A stretch of DNA of 13,381 nt from UBA2421 sp964641895 (GTDB lineage Bacteria > Planctomycetota > Phycisphaerae > Tepidisphaerales > Tepidisphaeraceae), in assembly GCA_964641895.1 (NCBI GenBank), contig CAZXLA010000098.1:1-13381 (forward strand), in the 5' to 3' direction. Shown in pieces: positions 11,690 through 13,381 of the stretch. A program made the position numbers and the translations under genes. Position 1 is the first letter of the stretch; each line of letters begins with the position of its first letter. Under the pieces are notes generated by a model. The model was not told where the DNA came from. It saw only the letters and a list, made by a program, of their open reading frames with translations, and did no database searches.

Positions 11690-13381
11690 TCAGGACGGGA
11701 TTGGTCGGAGCCTGTCGAGTAGCTTCGTCAGTTCTCCGTAGTCAGCGGGCTTGACGAGGTGGCCGTCAAACCCGGCCTCGTGGGACTTGCGGCGGTCGTC
11801 ATCTTGTCCCCGTCCGGTGAGGGCGACGATCACGGTGGTCTTGCTCCACGGCTGTTCGCGGATCTTGCGGCAGGCTTCGAATCCGTTCAGCTTCGGCAGG
11901 CCGATGTCGAGCAGAATCACGTCGGGCCGTAACCGTGCTGCTGCTTCCACGGCCTCTTGCCCGTCGTGCGCGGTGTGTGTTTCGTTACCGGTGATGTCCA
12001 TTAGCATAGCGAGTGACATGGCTGCGTCGCGGTTGTCGTCGACGATCAGAATGCGTCGGGGCGTGAGCGTTGTCGGCAGGCTGGCGGTCGGCATCGGGGG
12101 CGGAGGCGGCACTTCGTCGAGAATCTGTAGGCGAACGGTGAACTGAGTTCCATGACCGAGTCCAAGGCTCTCGACTTCCACGGTTCCGTCGTGCATCTCA
12201 ACCAGGGTTTTGACGAGCGTCAGGCCGATACCCAGCCCGCTGACCGAACGCTCCAGCGAAGTGTCTAACTGAGTAAACATCTCGAAAATGCGGGGGCATT
12301 GCTCGGCAGCGATCCCGATGCCGTTGTCCCGCACGCGGATCACTGCTTCCGAGCCTTCTCGGTCAACAGTGAGCCAAATCTGGCCCCCTTTGTCCGTGAA
12401 CTTGCAGGCGTTGTTGAGCAGGTTGCCCAGCACTTGAGCCCACCGTGTCGGGTCGGCGTAAACGTAGATCGGTTCCGTTGGCATCGTCACCGTCAGCGTA
12501 ATATCCAGGCTCTTGCACAGCGGTCGGATGACCTCGACGGCCTGATAGACAGCAGACGCCAGCTCGATCCTCACCCGACGCAGCTCGATCTTGCCTCGGC
12601 TGATGCGGCTGACATCGAGCAGATCATCGACCAAGCGTACCATTTGGCTGACTTGGCGCTCCATCATCGCGGAGGCTGATCGCACCGCCTCGTCCTCCGG
12701 GCGTTGACTCCCTTGAGGTGAGGTCAGCCGCATGATTTGCAGAGCGTTGCGGATGGGGGCGAGGGGATTACGGAGCTCGTGGGCCAGCATGGCCAGGAAC
12801 TCATTCTTGCGGCGGTCGGCTTCCTGCAATGATTGTTCGTAACGTTTGCGTTCGGTGACATCGCGGGCGGCGGCAAACACGCCCCGCAGCTTCCGGTCGC
12901 GGTCGTGGAAGGTCGACGCGTTGTACGAAACCACCGTTTCCTGGCCGTTTCGGGCCCGGGCTGTCAGCTCGTAATCGGTGAGTTTGCCTACACTCAGCAC
13001 GAGTTTGATACCCGCCTCAGCTCGCTCGGGATCGGTGAAGTAATCCTTGAATGGCGCCCCGATGAGTTCGTCTCGCGTCGATCCGGTGAGTGCCTCCATC
13101 TGTTTGTTCACGTCGGTAATGATCCCCCGAGGGTCGGTCGTCATCAGGGCGTCGATGTTCGATTCAATCAGTGATCGCGTGTAAAACTGTTGATCGCGCA
13201 CCGCTTGATCGAGCAGCATGCGCTCAGCTTCCACCTGTTTCCGGGCGGTGTTGTCGGTCCCGATCAGCAGATAGCCGATGATCTCGTTTTGAGCGTCACG
13301 CAATGCCGTGACCGAGACGATGGCGGGAAAGCGGCTGCCATCTTTGCGGATGTAGGTCAGCTCGTAGATGTCCTCGATCCC
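11690..13381 (-). CDS. Hybrid sensor histidine kinase with PAS domains and a receiver domain (5' end outside window)
   Basis: 563 residues of a cytoplasmic-type hybrid kinase are visible; the frame is open to the window edge, so the N-terminus is missing. Numbered from the first visible codon, the end of one PAS domain and its PAC motif (about 1-50, with YIRKDGSRFPAIVSVTAL) is followed by a complete PAS domain (about 64-176). A HisKA domain has the H-box FLAMLAHELRNPL with phospho-accepting His201. The ATPase domain carries an N box (NLLNNACKF near 320), G1 DNGIGI (352-357) and G2 GLGIGL (382-387). After a proline-rich linker comes a C-terminal receiver domain with VDD (447-449), phospho-acceptor Asp492 in LLDIGLP, and Lys544. 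No output domain is present. It should sense an unknown signal through PAS and pass phosphate to an unseen partner. It converges on the hepT remnant, 134 bp apart. Confidence 0.93.
   Translation of the reverse strand, partial: GIEDIYELTYIRKDGSRFPAIVSVTALRDAQNEIIGYLLIGTDNTARKQVEAERMLLDQAVRDQQFYTRSLIESNIDALMTTDPRGIITDVNKQMEALTGSTRDELIGAPFKDYFTDPERAEAGIKLVLSVGKLTDYELTARARNGQETVVSYNASTFHDRDRKLRGVFAAARDVTERKRYEQSLQEADRRKNEFLAMLAHELRNPLAPIRNALQIMRLTSPQGSQRPEDEAVRSASAMMERQVSQMVRLVDDLLDVSRISRGKIELRRVRIELASAVYQAVEVIRPLCKSLDITLTVTMPTEPIYVYADPTRWAQVLGNLLNNACKFTDKGGQIWLTVDREGSEAVIRVRDNGIGIAAEQCPRIFEMFTQLDTSLERSVSGLGIGLTLVKTLVEMHDGTVEVESLGLGHGTQFTVRLQILDEVPPPPPMPTASLPTTLTPRRILIVDDNRDAAMSLAMLMDITGNETHTAHDGQEAVEAAARLRPDVILLDIGLPKLNGFEACRKIREQPWSKTTVIVALTGRGQDDDRRKSHEAGFDGHLVKPADYGELTKLLDRLRPIPS

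Overview
The window looks like chromosomal DNA from a planctomycete, most likely of the Phycisphaerae type. It is GC-rich. It encodes a secreted protein that combines dockerin-like 'GDxNxDxxVNxxDF' repeats with a PEP-CTERM sorting tail. It also has a DUF6504 protein, several small PilZ-like proteins, and a membrane-anchored NrfA whose active-site heme motif is CxxCH. This assignment is inferred from family recognition; no database search was run.

Layout from left to right. A conserved protein of unknown function (18-629, minus) diverges from a small lipoprotein (701-1153, plus) across a 71-bp promoter region that contains a palindrome. A long hairpin (1197-1245) follows the lipoprotein. A possible 44-codon ORF (1362-1496) then overlaps, through ATGA, a PilZ-type protein (1493-1912). 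Converging on that gene is the metabolic core of the window, a minus-strand cluster reading alginate-export-type porin (4078-5538), nrfH (3575-4051), nrfA (1934-3520). This is a respiratory ammonifying nitrite reductase: NrfH takes electrons from quinol, NrfA reduces nitrite to ammonium, and the porin is a candidate outer-membrane channel for nitrite or other anions. A perfect hairpin lies between nrfH and nrfA.

Upstream of the porin on the same strand are a DUF6504 gene (5614-5943), a short ORF (5963-6118), and a divergent PilZ-like gene (6230-6841). The short ORF's last 37 residues match the C-terminus of the PilZ-like protein. A divergent intergenic region of about 350 bp with several small hairpins leads to a 700-residue secreted beta-repeat protein with dockerin-like repeats and PEP-CTERM (7194-9296). 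Next is a GH28-fold lipoprotein (9414-10799) in which every catalytic motif appears to be replaced, so it is a probable pseudoenzyme.

The right part holds a type VII (HEPN/MNT) toxin-antitoxin pair. The MntA antitoxin looks intact (10910-11227). The HepT toxin frame (11217-11555) is interrupted by TAA at codon 17, although its RX4HXY motif is preserved. The window ends inside a convergent PAS-PAS-HisKA-HATPase-REC hybrid sensor kinase (11690-13381) whose 5' end lies outside.

Most worth a second look are the broken HepT with an intact MntA, the GH28 pseudoenzyme, the hidden PilZ-tail ORF, the porin-nrfHA unit with its CxxCH NrfA and intercistronic hairpin, and the ATGA-coupled small ORF. I did not find a CRISPR array, tRNA, rRNA or complete insertion sequence.
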